The position numbers and the translations under genes were made by a program. Positions 1 through 3,200 of a DNA stretch of 5,940 nucleotides are shown here, piece after piece; the stretch's first letter is position 1, and each line of letters starts with the position of its first letter. The notes under the pieces are model-generated. The model was given only the letters and a program-made list of their open reading frames with translations, was not told the origin of the DNA and searched no databases. Location: assembly GCA_016295895.1 (NCBI GenBank), contig JAEDKI010000123.1, positions 1 to 5,940 on the forward strand. Direction: 5' to 3'. This stretch comes from Clostridiaceae bacterium (lineage in GTDB: Bacteria > Bacillota > Clostridia > Oscillospirales > Acutalibacteraceae).

Positions 1-8
1 CGTCAACA

Positions 9-46
9 TGCAATTCACGCCGTTTGAGCTGCAATTCACGCCGTTT
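9..46. repeat. Pair of 17-bp direct repeats, period 21 bp
   Basis: The 17-base word TGCAATTCACGCCGTTT occurs exactly at 9-25 and again at 30-46, so the copies start 21 bp apart, about two helical turns. The second copy ends four bases before the proposed -35 hexamer. This is seen directly. The placement and phasing would suit a tandem binding site for an activator, but the pair could also be the tail of a longer tandem array cut by the window edge, or part of a dispersed intergenic repeat. No regulator gene is visible. Confidence 0.85.
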
Positions 47-49
47 CTA

Positions 50-78
50 TTTACTTCTAAAAGAATATATGTTATATT
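50..78 (+). promoter_or_regulatory. Predicted sigma-A type promoter with extended -10
   Basis: A -35-like TTTACT (50-55; four of six consensus bases) is separated by 17 bp from a -10-like TATATT (73-78; five of six). A TG dinucleotide at 70-71, one base before the -10, makes it an extended -10 element. Transcription would start near base 85 and leave a 5' UTR of about 65 bases before the start codon at 152. The surrounding stretch is very A/T-rich, so other hexamers are possible. The spacing plus the TG make this the best candidate. Confidence 0.6.
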
Positions 79-92
79 AAAATATAAAAATT

Positions 93-114
93 TATGCGTT
101 GCAACAGGCGCATA
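93..114 (+). promoter_or_regulatory. 5' UTR hairpin (6-bp stem, 10-base loop)
   Basis: TATGCG (93-98) pairs perfectly with CGCATA (109-114) around a 10-base loop. The loop region overlaps an 8-bp palindrome, GTTGCAAC (98-105). The hairpin lies inside the predicted leader, about 26 bases upstream of the Shine-Dalgarno sequence, so it does not itself hide the ribosome binding site. No T run follows, so it is not an intrinsic terminator. It could stabilise the transcript or be a protein site in DNA, or it may be chance. Confidence 0.45.
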
Positions 115-139
115 GTATCATATTCCCCAAAAAAGAAAC

Positions 140-144
140 GGAGG
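140..144 (+). promoter_or_regulatory. Ribosome binding site of the large gene
   Basis: GGAGG at 140-144 lies seven bases before the ATG at 152, near-ideal spacing. An in-frame TAG at 113-115 excludes any start further upstream in this frame from belonging to the same protein. Together with the signal peptide directly after the ATG, this fixes the start at 152. Confidence 0.93.
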
Positions 145-151
145 AACTTTC

Positions 152-259
152 ATGAAAAAACGAATCATCAGCGTTGTTCTGGTTGCGGCTTTGCTTTTCG
201 GCATAGCGCCTCTCAGCGGTATTTTCAAAAACATTGAATCGCTGAGTGTTGCACAGGCA
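152..259 (+). other. Signal peptide (residues 1-36)
   Basis: The protein opens with a basic MKKR n-region and a hydrophobic core at about residues 5-24 (VVLVAALLFGIAPL). A polar stretch follows, ending in V-A-Q-A followed by A-E-E-G, which fits signal peptidase I cleavage after A36 (AxA type) or A37. No lipobox cysteine is present, so this is a Sec signal for secretion or surface display rather than a lipoprotein signal. The 36-residue length is normal for Gram-positive bacteria. Confidence 0.9.
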
Positions 260-3200
260 GCGGAAGAGGGGCAGTCACTTCTTCAGATGCTTCAGATCAA
301 TGACTCGCCCGTCAACACCGGCGACTCCACGAGCAACCCTTACGGTCCGGGAAGCATGAATATGTTTTCCCGAATGGAGCTTCTCTATTATGACAATGTT
401 CATAACAGTGATTCCAATTATTACAGAAGAATCTATGACTACGATGAGAATCATAAGTCAAAAATCTGGGAAAATGAGGAATGGTCTTCTCAGCCGTCAA
501 GACAGTTTGCCGCTTCTCAGAGTGCGGCGTTTGATCCTTTCGGCAGCGGCAAGCGTCAGTATGTTGCGACCATTGGCTATAATGAATACACCAACACAAG
601 CGGCAAAAAGGGCTTGAAATACAAATTGCTTGTTGAGGACCGCTACGGAAATGTCCTCGCTTCAACTGACCTTAATGAAATATGCGACAGCTTTAACGAT
701 GATGACTATTATCTTCCCAACGGTTACGAGATAAATGCGTTTCTTGCCATAACAGCCGGCGACTTTGACGGAGACGGCAAAGAGGAGGTCGCAGTTTATA
801 ACCCCACATCAGGCATTAACAACTGCGCCGTTGAAATCTATTCTTTCAATAATGACAGCGTTTCCCGTTCAAAGAGGCTGTATCTCAGAAACACGAACTA
901 TGACGGTTCCCTTCCCGTTCGAGTTACCACAAACTGGCCTGTTGTTCAGCTCACCTCGGGAGATATCAACAATGACTTTGCCGATGAGCTTGTTATCACA
1001 TCCTGTTTCCCGCACGCAAGATGGGGAAACACCAAAAATACGGATTATGCAATGCCCGTAACCTCAATAGTAGCTTTTAAGGAGAACAGCTCAGGTGAGG
1101 TTAAGGGACAGTTTGAGCACGCGTGGGATTATACAGAATTTGATTCGGGCGATACCAGCGGCAAAACTCAGATTAGCTGCTACGGCGCTGCGGCAATCGG
1201 CGATATTGACGGCGACAACAGAAAAGAAATCGTCTATGCGGGCTATGACCTTGGAAGCGACATGAGAAACAGCGATTCATCAAGCATATATAAATACAAC
1301 GCCAATGTCGGCGTTATTGAATACAGCTCGGGTGAATATGTCAAGGGTGCAGGCGGGGTTTGCCAATCTGTAAAAATCAACCCGAATATTACTGCGGGCT
1401 TATATGAATCTCAATGTCAATCTCCTATTGCACTTGCCTGCTTTAACCCCGTCGGCACGGGCGGCAAGGATTATATTTTAATCGGAGGCAGCATTTATTC
1501 GTTCCGCACCGACGGCGGCAGCAACACTCCCGTTGCGCTTTCGCATAATCATCCTGCGGCAAATTACGGCTTCAAGCTTGAGCTTGAATTATCTGATAAA
1601 AACGGAATTTATTCTCAGAGCTTTACCGAAACCTACGGTAACTCTTATCAGTACCATTCAAATATCTGGATTGAATCCGTTGTAACAGGCAACTTCCTGA
1701 ATGACGAAAACGCAGGCGAACAGCTTATCATGATTGTCGGCAGAAAGCAGGAAAATGCCAATAACTACAGACACGATATCGTTCAGGTTGCAACCGATGC
1801 GAAAGACAATCTTTATTCGGTAAGAGAAAAGATAAATAACGCTTGCGGCACGAGCTTCAAGAGAAACATGAGCTACACCGCAATCGATATCGATGACGAC
1901 GGAATGATCCTTCAATTTGTCGATAAGGAAGCATACTTCTCAGACCCGAATATCATTGCGGTTCTTCAGTCGGCTCCTTATTTTGAAGATCTGACTTTGT
2001 ATAATGACGACTATGAAGAGGACGGCGAAACCGTATTCGGCAAATCTTCGGGCACAGGAAGCTCCGAAACACACGGCTTCGATGTTACGGCTTCGGTTAT
2101 CGCCGGATATGAGGCTGAAGCTTCTTTCTTCGGAATATCGCTCGGCGGCGTTGATTTTGAGGCTAAGGTCAGTGCTTCCGTCGGCGGAGAGTTTGAAAAT
2201 GCATCCGAAAAAACCGTTTCGGTTGAGTATGCTTCGCCGAGCAGCGAAGACAGAGTCATTCTCTCAATGACTCCCTATATCCGCTACCTTTATAAGATGT
2301 GGACCCCCGAATTTACCGTTCCCACCAAGGAAGAGTATGACGCAACCTGCAAGTCCCTCAGCGGCGACAAAGAGGCTCTTGAAAAATACAAGAGAAGCGT
2401 TAAAGGCTCGCAGGAAGCTTACGGTTGGGGCGCAACCGTTCCCGCAGGCTGGTCGGATTATGTTATGTGTATTCCCGAAAAGCCCAGAACATCGATGATA
2501 ACGGTAACGGAATTTGACAAAATTGCAGAGGCAACGGGCGAGTTTGAACCCATCAGAGGCAATGTTCTTAACCATGAGATCGGCGATCCTTCATCATATC
2601 CTCACAGTGAATCGGCTCTCAGAGACTTCTCGGGCGGTACCGATGTTGTCAGCGAAGAAGCGCAGATGGATGATTCCTCCTACATCTGGGTTTCAAAGGG
2701 CGGCGGCACCATAACGCAGACCATTGAAACAACCGAATCAAGCTCCTCATCGGTCACCTGGGGTGCGGGCGTAGAAACGGAATTGGTCACCAAGACCGCC
2801 GGCGGAGTTAAGGTCGGCGCAGGAGTCAGCGCAGAATACACGGGCAGCTACACAACGATGAATTACAAATCAACATTCATCGCCGGCACTGTTTGCGGTC
2901 TGCCCAAAGTTGAGAACAATGAAACCGCAGGATTTGATTTCAAATGGCGTTTCGGAAGCTGGAAAGAAAAGCTCAACAATCAGGATTGTCTTGTTCTCGG
3001 CTTTGTTACCAAGGAATGCAAAATGCCGCTCAGAGCGCCCAAGAACCTTTCAATCAAGGATTCAACCGCTGACAGCATCACGCTTAACTGGTCAAAAGCG
3101 GGCGGCGAGTGGACTCAGATTTTCATGATAACCGACAATGAAATCAGCCCCTATTTCAAGATTGATACCATTGATTCCGAGCTTACCGAATACACGGTCA

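Noticed and set aside
9..46. CRISPR-like repeats
   Set aside because: There are only two 17-bp copies separated by four bases. The spacer is far too short and the repeat too small for a CRISPR array.
93..114. Intrinsic terminator of an upstream gene
   Set aside because: The stem is only six pairs and is followed by AGTATCATATT rather than a T run. It also lies downstream of the likely promoter.
10..120. Minus-strand peptide with NGVNC repeats across the 21-bp repeat
   Set aside because: The frame is open from about base 117 leftward, but it has no ATG until base 10 and no ribosome binding site. It is best seen as the other reading of the same DNA repeat.
287..289. Alternative start at internal ATG (residue 46)
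   Set aside because: It would remove the signal peptide and has no Shine-Dalgarno sequence, while ATG 152 has an ideal one.
312..665. 117-codon open frame on the - strand
   Set aside because: It lies wholly inside the large + strand gene, is rich in Cys/His/Arg as expected for an antisense shadow, has no domain sense, and the + frame here encodes propeller blades.
2039..2300. MACPF/perforin domain
   Set aside because: The THGFDVTASVIAGY stretch faintly recalls the MACPF signature, but the required Y/W-G-T-H-[FY] followed by a paired glycine at the right distance is not present.
2264..2575. 103-codon open frame on the - strand, and similar short frames on both strands through the gene
   Set aside because: These are overlapping shadows of the long coding frame with no convincing ribosome binding sites or recognisable proteins.
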